A stretch of DNA of 14,825 bases from positions 1 through 14,825 of the forward strand of contig URGK01000067.1 of assembly GCA_900547295.1 (NCBI GenBank). Direction: 5' to 3'. Of this stretch, positions 7,666-14,084 are shown in pieces. Every line of letters starts with the position of its first letter. The first letter of the stretch is position 1. This DNA comes from an uncultured Eubacteriales bacterium (lineage in GTDB: Bacteria; Bacillota; Clostridia; Peptostreptococcales; Anaerovoracaceae). The notes under the pieces are model-generated. The model did not search any database, was not told where the DNA came from, and worked only from the letters and a program-made list of their open reading frames with translations. The position numbers and the translations under genes were made by a program.

Positions 7666-7746
7666 ATATGTAATCCTCCTGTATCGGATAATTCATCTGT
7701 CATATTTACCTCGGTATGGACCGGGGCAAATATCATAGATGAGATA

Positions 7747-7780
7747 TCTATAGAGGAATGACAGAGCATTCCTCTATAGA
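7747..7780 (-). other. Perfect 14-bp inverted repeat between operon genes
   Basis: TCTATAGAGGAATG and CATTCCTCTATAGA are exact reverse complements separated by six bases. The repeat begins 14 bases after the stop of the small ISW-domain gene. Neither side carries a T-run, so it is not a standard intrinsic terminator. A strong hairpin here would protect the upstream message from 3' exonucleases or partly attenuate the two downstream genes. Either would favour abundant production of the small secreted protein, a pattern known for major structural subunits. Confidence 0.75.
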
Positions 7781-7794
7781 GGTTAATACAGTAA

Positions 7795-8361
7795 TTAAGG
7801 TGTTACAGTTTTGCTTAAGGCTACTGTTATTGTACCAAGTTTTACTGATGTTGTATGGCTTGCATCTAAAGCTCCTGTAAGTGTAAGAGCCGAAGTACCT
7901 TTTGGAGCAAGGTCATAAGTTGTGCCCTCTGCAGTTGCAAGGTTGTAACTAGCATTGTCGAATGAACCTTCAAAGGTGTCACCGGCAGCATTGAGTTCTG
8001 TATTTTTTGTGAATGTTAATGCAACATCAACCGGTACATTTGAGTGGTTTACAGTTGTTATAGAGTTGCCGCCATTAGCTGTCCAGCCGGGTGCAGCAGC
8101 GGAATCATACTGATGTGTTGAAGGATTCCACTGAGTACCGCTTACAACAGTATAAGTAAAGTCCATTGCGTCCCAGCTGATATCAACGCTGTATACATCA
8201 CCGCCGATTGTGCTGCCTGAGTATGTACCTGTAACATCAATATCTTTGCTGTATGGCAGAGATGTGGCTTTTTCATTGCCGGCAGCTGCAAATGCTGTTG
8301 CTGTCATGCTCAGTGTAAGTACAAGTGCTAAAGCTACTACAAATAATTTTCTTGTTTTCAT
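7795..8361 (-). CDS. Small secreted single-domain (ISW) protein, candidate structural subunit
   Basis: A 188-aa exported protein. ATG at 8361 is chosen because AAAAGGAG lies ten bases upstream and the resulting start (MKTRKLFVVALALVL) is an ideal signal peptide with cleavage near AFA-AAG (about residue 26); an ATG at 8400 would add 13 residues and spoil it. The mature part is one beta-rich domain with the pattern VDISWxAMxFxYT (59-71), WNPxxHxYD (78-86), a Trp (93), ITxxNxSNVxV (101-111) and LGTITV (175-180). The same pattern ends the 1318-aa protein of this operon. It has no anchor, so it is either released or assembled onto other components. I do not recognise a named family. The 14-bp hairpin just downstream suggests it may be made in larger amounts than its neighbours. 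Confidence 0.85.
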   Translation of the reverse strand: MKTRKLFVVALALVLTLSMTATAFAAAGNEKATSLPYSKDIDVTGTYSGSTIGGDVYSVDISWDAMDFTYTVVSGTQWNPSTHQYDSAAAPGWTANGGNSITTVNHSNVPVDVALTFTKNTELNAAGDTFEGSFDNASYNLATAEGTTYDLAPKGTSALTLTGALDASHTTSVKLGTITVALSKTVTP

Positions 8362-8395
8362 AATAGATTCTCTCCTTTTCAATATATTTTCAAAA

Positions 8396-8407
8396 CGCAT
8401 ATATGCG
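8396..8407. other. 12-bp perfect palindrome in intergenic gap
   Basis: CGCATATATGCG lies between the 176-aa and 188-aa genes and is followed on the minus strand by TTTTG. As RNA it would be at most a tiny hairpin, so it is a weak terminator or processing candidate at best. It could also be a protein-binding dyad. Confidence 0.35.
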
Positions 8408-8420
8408 AAGTGAACGTAAG

Positions 8421-8951
8421 TTATTTAACTGTAATTTTTACTGGTATATCTGTATTTACTATTGTTTTTTCGTGTGTGTCAGGCTGATAGTAGAGGACTA
8501 CGAATTTGCCGTCATAACCTCCTGCCTGAAGTTTCCTTGCTCCGGATCTCAGTAAATCCAGTTTTCCAACCTGCTTGCCAGGTGAGATTGTACCCGACTG
8601 CGCAACAACTACATCGTGGACTACAATCTGGAGTACCATATCCTGATTGGATTTGCTTGGATTTGCAAAGAATAAAGTTGCCTGCTTCTTGTCAAGGTTT
8701 ATATCCACATTGGTGGAGTAAGTAAGGCTTACTGCGCCGCCTCCCTTTGTCTGCTTGAGTTTGTCCGCTCCGTCATCACCTATATCCTCTGCGTATTTTT
8801 CTTCGTTTACAGGCGCATAATCAGGTGAAAGTGTAGTACGCCCGACAAGCAGAACCACTAACAGAATAATGTCAAGCAGGATAAACAGTATAAGGAAGAT
8901 AAGAAGTTTCTTTTTTTTCTTTTTATCGTCCTGATTTATGTTTGAAGTCAT
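8421..8951 (-). CDS. Membrane-anchored NP/PG-type protein (first copy)
   Basis: A 176-aa protein with a cytosolic start (MTSNINQDD followed by six lysines), one membrane segment (about residues 16-37) and an extracellular region. The outer domain (from about 72) reads LTYSTNVDINL, then FANP (95-98), QSGTISPG (118-125), LDLL (131-134) and PDT...NTD (157-159, 166-168), ending VKITVK. These landmarks recur in the 158-aa product of 7189-7665. The ATG overlaps the stop of the 1318-aa gene by one base (TAATG), with GGAGGT inside that gene, so translation is coupled and a fixed ratio of the two products is likely. It could be a membrane-tethered assembly factor or receptor for the large protein (inference from context). 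Confidence 0.85.
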   Translation of the reverse strand: MTSNINQDDKKKKKKLLIFLILFILLDIILLVVLLVGRTTLSPDYAPVNEEKYAEDIGDDGADKLKQTKGGGAVSLTYSTNVDINLDKKQATLFFANPSKSNQDMVLQIVVHDVVVAQSGTISPGKQVGKLDLLRSGARKLQAGGYDGKFVVLYYQPDTHEKTIVNTDIPVKITVK

Positions 8952-11900
8952 TAACTGTTACCTCCCACTGTTGTTATTTTTATGGTTATTGTACCAAGTT
9001 TTTCGTTAGTAATGTCTTTTTTCGGTTTGCCGGAAGTCAGTGTGAGCAGAGCTGTAGTTGTGTTCTTGCCGCTGCCGTCCTTTTCAAGCCTTAGCGAGTT
9101 TTCACCGCTGATTGTAGCTGTGAAGTCAGGAAGTGTATCCGTAATATTGCTGACAGGAGTAAAGCTAAAACCTGCATTGACAGCGACATTACTGTTATTT
9201 GTGACCGTGATTTTATTCGCGTCATCTGCAGCCGGCTCCCACGATCCCTCATCATATGAATGCTCATCAGGGTTCCATTTGCCGTCTGTGTATTTAAAAC
9301 TCATAGCTCCCCAGCTTATATCTACCTGAACATCTTCTTTATAGTTGCTGTAGGTACCGTCACTGCGGTAGTAAACAATAGCTGAATCAAATAATGGATA
9401 ATCATCATATGGTGTTATGTTGTTGTCAATGTTCTGTCTCCATATCGCATCGGAATCTTTGCTGGTTTTGCCGTTTACCAGATAGCATACTTCACCGCTG
9501 GCAAAAGCTGATTTGTTTTTTTCTGCAGGTGCAGCTGAGCCGCTTAAGGTCTTACTTCCGCTGCCGATTCCCGCAGGTGCAGACCTTCTGAGATAATAGT
9601 TGTCGGCAAAACGCGAAGTCTGATTATTACTGTTTCTGCACCATCCTATGATTGCGCCTGTATGGGTTTCACCACCGTTGCCTACGTTTCCGTAATTGTA
9701 ACAATTTTTTACAGTAGCATACTCATTGTTCACATAACCTAATATCCCTCCGCTGTACGGATCTGAACCTGCAGTACCCTTTACACAGGCAACAGTGCCA
9801 AGGTTTGCGCAATAACTGATACGCGCGCCCTGGTTGCTGTATCCTACGATGCCGCCGACACAGTCGTCTGAGTTTATAACGTGTATCTCTCCTTTATACA
9901 TACACTTTGTGACATTAGTAGTAGTGTTTTGAATCTCTCCGATAATACCGCCGACGTGTTTGTACTGACCGTCTGTGTTGACAATGTCAATGTCCGAGGT
10001 TACGCCGGAAATCGAACCCCCGTCCATTTTAGCGGCGATACCGCCGACAGAGTTATAACGGCTGTCGTAATATATATTTTCCTCAGGAAGTGTAATCTTA
10101 CCGTACACATTGAAGTTTTCCAGTGTTGCATTTGATACAGTTCCAAAGAAACCGGGTCTTAAATGGGCACCTGTAATTTTAAGCCCTGAAATTGACTTTT
10201 TCGTTTTTGTGCCCGAGAATATGCCCTTATAAGCGTTAGCTTCAACAGTGTTGTAATTGCTTGAATTATTCACACCTTTAACTTCACCAATCGGAGTCCA
10301 GTCACGGTTTCCCAAATTAATATTTTGTGAAAGCACTGCATTTGCAGATGTGTTCTGCGCATCAAATTCCGCGTGGTCATGATCATTGTTTACCAGTGCT
10401 GCAAACCAGAATAACTGCCCTCCGTTGGTAATGTTGTAGAAACCTTTATAAGTACCGCTGGACACCAGAGTTGCAGGCTGATATTCTCCGCAGATTGTAC
10501 AGAATCCATTGTGGTTTTGAGTTGCATAATCATGATCCTCAACAGCTTTGCGAGTAGCTTCCTTCACTGTTTTTACATTATAATTTGAGCTTGCAGATGG
10601 AGTAACCGATGCCTCAAGCTTCTTGCCTATGTCAGCATTCCGTACAGTATATGTTGCCTTGGTGGCCCCGGCAATTGCCGTAGTAGTACTGCCGGATACG
10701 GTGTACCACTGAATTGCTGCATCATCTCCGATATCATCTGGCAGTATGACGGAGATATCCTGACGCGGATGTGGCGCATATGTGGAAAGCCTAGGCACAT
10801 CTAAATCTCTCTTGGTCGTACTGAAAGTAATTGTCTTGGAGTAATCTTTGAAGTCATTCATTCCGGACAGAGTAACCTTGATGGTTATAGAGCCGGAAGT
10901 GCTCGGTGTAAATGTAGTACTGCTGCTGTTGGCGTTTGCAAAAGTTCCGCTTCCGCTTGTCACGCTCCATTTCACTGTCGGAGTGCCGGTTGCTCCGCTG
11001 CTTTTACACAAAGTGCTGAGGTTTTTATATGCGGCAGTCGAACTTATTCTGTAGGTACTGACAGATACTGCAATAGCCACATTTTGTTTTGCGCCTGTAA
11101 AGTTACCGCTGATAGGCACATTATTGATTGCTGCCTGGTTAATCTTAAAGCTCAGATTGCTTCTGCTGCCGACAACGGCATTATTTGTCATTACCGTTGC
11201 TCTTGAGTTATCGCTTGTACCTGTTACGGTAGCTGTACCGGAACTGCAATGTTTATTATTCGTATAAATAATGCTTGCTCTGTTTGTGGCAATATTTTTA
11301 CTGCCGTTGATAGCCGCGCCGTCACGGTCCGTGCTGCTGCTGTAGGAAATTGAAGCTATTGTTGTAGTCGCCTTATTGTCTTCGCCCGGATATGTGCAGT
11401 CTGCAAGGGTAACCTTACAGTCCATAAGGTCGTAAACTATATATGGTGTAATTGAATACATACTGCCCTGTCCCTGTCCGTCTCCGTAATTATATGAAAG
11501 CGGTGATGACAGATTGAGTTTGCTGGCGGTTGAAAATATAAGGTTGCTTTGCGTATTCCATGAAGCCTTGGCAACCGCATTACCGCCTGAACCACCGGTG
11601 CCGCCGTTATAGCTATTATCTTTTTCTCTTCCGCCTGAGCCGCCGTTTGCAGCTGATGCGGAAATTCCGCCGCCGCCTGAGCCGCCGCTTCCGGGTTCGG
11701 CATCGTATCTACCCTTCTTATTGATTCCGTGTCCATTAGTACCGGTACTGTGACCTGGCTTGCCTTCATTACCTGCAGCACCTGCGGCGCCACCGTCACC
11801 ACCGTCACCACCGTACGAAGTGTTGTCATTTTTATTTTCAGCATCGGAGCATTCAGCGCCGCCGCCGCCACCACCGCCGCCGTTAGGCCAGCCGCCGCCG

Positions 11901-12907
11901 CCGCCGCCGCCGCCGCAGCCCTCAACGGTACCGCTATGGTCAGAACTCAGTTCTCCTCCTGAACCGCCGCCTGAGCCGCCGGCTCCACCGGCACCGATTG
12001 CAGGAGCGGCAAGACCGCCGCCGCCACCGCCGCCGCCGCCGCAGCCGCCGATCATATCATCTTTACCTACATTATTGGAATAACCACCAGTACCTTTTCC
12101 GCCGTTACCGCCGCCTGCAGCGCTTCCGCCTGCAGCATTCAGATTAAGTCTTCCTGAAATATATATTTTGCCGGGAACGGCGCCTTGCGCACCGGCGCTT
12201 CCCTGATTTCCTGCAGCGCCGCGATGGTCATCATCGTGTTGGATATCTTTACCATGAGGCATAACGCTTGCTACAACAGGGCTCTTATAACTTGCACCGC
12301 CTGAGCCGCCATTGCCACCGTTGCCGCCGATTGCTGCTGCCGCTCCGCCGCCGCCATTGCCGCCGGCTCCGGTATACCATTCATAGGTTTTTATTATTGG
12401 AGTATTTAAAAATGTACGCACTGAATTTCCACCGTTGCTGCCTGCAGCAGCATTACCGCCCTTTAGTGTAAGAGTGTCCTGTGGAGCTGCTGTCGATGTG
12501 GACAGTGTCTCATCGTGCGCACTGTAGACGGTAAGTGTAGAACTGCCTGGTACGTATATTGCAGCTGTTGCACCAGTTGTGCCGCTTGCATTTGCTCCGT
12601 TAAGTGTAACGCTGCCGTTTATTATTATTTTTGCTGAGGCATTTGCCGCTATCGTAATAGGGCTTTTACCGGTTGCCGCCGTATAGTTTACGGTGCCGTT
12701 TATCTGTACTGTTTCTCCGTTTGAAACAGTCAGAGGGAAATTACTGCTTGTTACTGTTCTTGTCGGCTTAGGCTGCCAGCCGGTCGCCGCCTGCACCGCT
12801 ATGTTGTCTGCTTTGTCCTCTGCTTCCGCCGTACCTGTCACAACGGGCAAAGTCGCAAGCACCACAGTCAGAGAAAGCAGCACTGCAAATAGTTTGTTGT
12901 GTTTCAT
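8951..12907 (-). CDS. Giant secreted poly-glycine / GLUG-repeat / ISW-domain surface protein, 1318 aa
   Basis: Residues 1-29 are a signal peptide (cleavage near AEA-ED). Residues of about 50-180 form a beta-helix-like start (ITIAANASAKIIINGSVTLNG). Residues of about 180-445 are glycine-rich, with tracts of eight or more Gly around 290-298, 332-339 and 343-350, two of them preceded by Cys. Residues of about 590-700 form an Ig-like domain. Residues 789-807 carry a His-rich/CTIC segment. Residues of about 820-1100 contain GLUG-type repeats (VGGIIGE, VGGIVGY, SGGILGY, each followed by a C.Y.G.v strand). Residues of about 1195-1318 are an ISW domain homologous to the 188-aa protein. No LPXTG motif or membrane anchor is seen, so retention must come from partners. 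GGGAGG lies eight bases before ATG at 12907. It is the first gene of the operon and overlaps the next by one base. Probably an adhesin or fibre tip; the ligand is unknown. Confidence 0.9.
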   Translation of the reverse strand: MKHNKLFAVLLSLTVVLATLPVVTGTAEAEDKADNIAVQAATGWQPKPTRTVTSSNFPLTVSNGETVQINGTVNYTAATGKSPITIAANASAKIIINGSVTLNGANASGTTGATAAIYVPGSSTLTVYSAHDETLSTSTAAPQDTLTLKGGNAAAGSNGGNSVRTFLNTPIIKTYEWYTGAGGNGGGGAAAAIGGNGGNGGSGGASYKSPVVASVMPHGKDIQHDDDHRGAAGNQGSAGAQGAVPGKIYISGRLNLNAAGGSAAGGGNGGKGTGGYSNNVGKDDMIGGCGGGGGGGGGLAAPAIGAGGAGGSGGGSGGELSSDHSGTVEGCGGGGGGGGWPNGGGGGGGGAECSDAENKNDNTSYGGDGGDGGAAGAAGNEGKPGHSTGTNGHGINKKGRYDAEPGSGGSGGGGISASAANGGSGGREKDNSYNGGTGGSGGNAVAKASWNTQSNLIFSTASKLNLSSPLSYNYGDGQGQGSMYSITPYIVYDLMDCKVTLADCTYPGEDNKATTTIASISYSSSTDRDGAAINGSKNIATNRASIIYTNNKHCSSGTATVTGTSDNSRATVMTNNAVVGSRSNLSFKINQAAINNVPISGNFTGAKQNVAIAVSVSTYRISSTAAYKNLSTLCKSSGATGTPTVKWSVTSGSGTFANANSSSTTFTPSTSGSITIKVTLSGMNDFKDYSKTITFSTTKRDLDVPRLSTYAPHPRQDISVILPDDIGDDAAIQWYTVSGSTTTAIAGATKATYTVRNADIGKKLEASVTPSASSNYNVKTVKEATRKAVEDHDYATQNHNGFCTICGEYQPATLVSSGTYKGFYNITNGGQLFWFAALVNNDHDHAEFDAQNTSANAVLSQNINLGNRDWTPIGEVKGVNNSSNYNTVEANAYKGIFSGTKTKKSISGLKITGAHLRPGFFGTVSNATLENFNVYGKITLPEENIYYDSRYNSVGGIAAKMDGGSISGVTSDIDIVNTDGQYKHVGGIIGEIQNTTTNVTKCMYKGEIHVINSDDCVGGIVGYSNQGARISYCANLGTVACVKGTAGSDPYSGGILGYVNNEYATVKNCYNYGNVGNGGETHTGAIIGWCRNSNNQTSRFADNYYLRRSAPAGIGSGSKTLSGSAAPAEKNKSAFASGEVCYLVNGKTSKDSDAIWRQNIDNNITPYDDYPLFDSAIVYYRSDGTYSNYKEDVQVDISWGAMSFKYTDGKWNPDEHSYDEGSWEPAADDANKITVTNNSNVAVNAGFSFTPVSNITDTLPDFTATISGENSLRLEKDGSGKNTTTALLTLTSGKPKKDITNEKLGTITIKITTVGGNS
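11857..12050 (-). repeat. GGC-codon microsatellite tracts encoding poly-glycine
   Basis: Three clusters of uninterrupted or nearly uninterrupted GCC triplets (plus-strand reading) fall in the glycine region. The purest is eight GCC units at 11891-11914. The Gly codons there are all GGC, rather than mixed synonyms. Such tracts can slip during replication, changing Gly count in threes without breaking the frame. Confidence 0.85.
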
Positions 12908-12973
12908 ATATCTGTCCTCCCAAAGAATTTATATATGTTCAAGGGAGGCTGTTCCGAACAGCCGACGCTCCCC
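12908..12973 (-). promoter_or_regulatory. Operon mRNA leader with SD-sequestering alternative pairing
   Basis: The ribosome binding site GGGAGG (12916-12921) has a perfect six-base complement, CCTCCC, in the leader (12943-12948), 21 bases away. The same CCTCCC can instead join an upstream hairpin: GGCTGTT (12957-12963) pairs with AACAGCC (12947-12953) around a 3-base loop, and TCCC can pair with GGGA in the GGGGAG at 12968-12973. The two folds are mutually exclusive, one closing and one opening the start site of the 1318-aa gene. No energies were computed. Confidence 0.45.
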
Positions 12974-13003
12974 TGCGTGATATCGTATCTATACACATAA
13001 TAA

Positions 13004-13033
13004 ATTATATATAATGTTATTTTTTAAATTCAA
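13004..13033 (-). promoter_or_regulatory. Likely promoter of the surface operon
   Basis: On the minus strand, TTGAAT (13028-13033, 4/6) and TATAAT (13004-13009, 6/6) are separated by 18 bp. Start would be near 12997, giving a leader of about 90 bases. The modest -35 box and long spacing suit a promoter needing an activator; tandem repeats lie four bases upstream of the -35. Confidence 0.55.
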
Positions 13034-13037
13034 TATG

Positions 13038-13063
13038 AATGACTTATTTGGTCGTAAAATGAC
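13038..13063 (-). promoter_or_regulatory. Tandem AATGAC (minus: GTCATT) repeat, candidate LytTR operator
   Basis: AATGAC occurs at 13038-13043 and 13058-13063, a 20-bp period that is close to two helical turns. It lies immediately upstream of the operon's -35 box. LytTR regulators typically bind paired direct repeats about 21-22 bp apart just upstream of target promoters. A partial inverted copy (GGTC, 13050-13053) lies between them. The sequence does not closely match the AgrA consensus, so the assignment rests on geometry and the neighbouring regulator gene. Confidence 0.45.
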
Positions 13064-13106
13064 CTTTTTAGTGAAAAACGGAAGTATACTCACATTATTT
13101 TTGGCG

Positions 13107-13143
13107 AAAAAACACAAAAAAAGATGATTTTTTTCAAAAAAAA
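13107..13143. other. Phased A/T tracts in the divergent intergenic region
   Basis: Runs of 6 A (13107-13112), 7 A (13116-13122), 7 T (13128-13134) and 8 A (13136-13143) are spaced about 10-12 bp centre to centre. Such phasing commonly gives intrinsically bent DNA. It lies between the operon promoter and the regulator's promoter, where bending could aid activation or nucleoid-protein binding. No gene is seen in this stretch. Confidence 0.5.
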
Positions 13144-13167
13144 CAGGCCGTCTCATACTTTGGTAGG

Positions 13168-13197
13168 ATGACAGAAATCTGCGGACAGGAGTATAAT
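13168..13197 (+). promoter_or_regulatory. Likely promoter of the LytTR regulator gene
   Basis: ATGACA (13168-13173, 5/6) and TATAAT (13192-13197, 6/6) are separated by 18 bp, with start near 13204 and a leader of about 56 bases. Confidence 0.55.
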
Positions 13198-13259
13198 TTA
13201 TAAAAAAGGAATGTTTTTTTATAAGCGAGGGTATTTCGTAACAGATTGGAGGCGATTTT

Positions 13260-13985
13260 GTGCGTATTGCAATTATAGATGATGACAGAATTCAGCAGAA
13301 ACAGCTTCACGATATGATTGCAGATAAGTTGACCGAATATGGTTATACAGGTTACATAATAGATATGTTTCAAAGCGGAGAGGTGTTTCTCGAAAAAGGC
13401 TTCGACGATTTTTATGATATCATTGTGGTTGATATTTATATGGGCAAGCTGACAGGGATAGATCTTGCACGAAAAATCCGCAGTATAGATGAGGAAGTCC
13501 GTATTGTTTTTTGCAGCAGCAGTAACGAGTTTGCCGCAGAAAGCTATGAACTGAATGCTTCATATTATATACGCAAACCTGTAAGCAGCAGACAGGTGGG
13601 GCTTATGCTCAAAAGAATGAACCTTGATGTAATTGAAAAAAACAGAACAGTAATGCTGCCTGACGGGCATCGGATTGTTCTTAGAGATATTATATATACG
13701 GATTATTTCAATCATGCTGTTACTATTCATATGAAAGGTGCGGAGCCGTACCGGATTCGTATTTCACAGAATCAGATGGAGATGCTGCTGCTTGACTACG
13801 ACTATTTCTTTTCACCGGTCAAGGGCATAATAGTGAATTTCTATGAAGTAGTCAGGAGTACCGACGAGGATTTTGTTCTGAGAAACGGCAGAACAGTTCA
13901 TATTACGCGCCGCAAAAGCAGAGAGGCAAAGGAGAGATACCTGAAATTCCGCTTTGACAGGCTGAAACGGGAGAGCGTGGGCTGA
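13260..13985 (+). CDS. LytTR-family (AgrA/LytR-type) response regulator
   Basis: A 241-aa two-domain regulator of typical length. The receiver domain (about 1-120) has the acidic pair D7-D8, phosphoacceptor D58 (IIVVDIYMGKLTGIDLA), the switch serines after FC (86-88) and K106 in IRKP. The C-terminal LytTR DNA-binding domain (about 128-233) shows IIYTDYFNHAVTIHM, the IVN motif (191-193) and VHITRRK near the end. Start is GTG, seven bases after GGAGG (13248-13252). It is transcribed divergently from the surface operon, and LytTR regulators often control adhesins, bacteriocins or wall proteins, so that operon is the obvious target (inference). No HPK10-type partner kinase is adjacent; the kinase downstream is convergent and of another class. 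Phosphorylation residues are intact. Confidence 0.93.
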   Translation: MRIAIIDDDRIQQKQLHDMIADKLTEYGYTGYIIDMFQSGEVFLEKGFDDFYDIIVVDIYMGKLTGIDLARKIRSIDEEVRIVFCSSSNEFAAESYELNASYYIRKPVSSRQVGLMLKRMNLDVIEKNRTVMLPDGHRIVLRDIIYTDYFNHAVTIHMKGAEPYRIRISQNQMEMLLLDYDYFFSPVKGIIVNFYEVVRSTDEDFVLRNGRTVHITRRKSREAKERYLKFRFDRLKRESVG

Positions 13986-14037
13986 CGCCTCCTGCAGGCC
14001 GTTTCTATGTGGGAACTGTATATTTGAAGATATAATT

Positions 14038-14080
14038 AAAACAGGAAACAAAGGATTTGACCTCTGCTACCTGTTTTTTT
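14038..14080 (+). terminator. Bidirectional terminator between convergent genes
   Basis: AAAACAGG (14038-14045) and CCTGTTTT (14070-14077) are perfect complements, with a nested AGG/CCT in the large loop. TTTTTTT ends the plus side and TTTT ends the minus side, so it can serve both the regulator and the convergent kinase gene. Confidence 0.7.
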
Positions 14081-14084
14081 ATGT

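Noticed and set aside
11437..11925. Minus-strand open frame rich in alanine runs within the glycine region
   Set aside because: It is the +1/+2 frame shadow of the triplet repeats (GGC read as GCG/CGG); composition explains it fully.
11857..12050. Triplet repeats as a CRISPR array or phase-variation switch
   Set aside because: There are no spaced identical repeats, and the unit is three bases, so length changes keep the frame and cannot switch the gene on or off.
11760..12083. Plus-strand open frame encoding a proline-rich protein with long poly-Pro runs
   Set aside because: It is the antisense reading of the GGC glycine codons of the 1318-aa gene; no ribosome binding site or promoter was found and the other strand has clear domains.
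13134..13373. Short minus-strand open frame overlapping the regulator start
   Set aside because: It overlaps the GTG start, promoter and poly-A tracts of the regulator and has no credible ribosome binding site.
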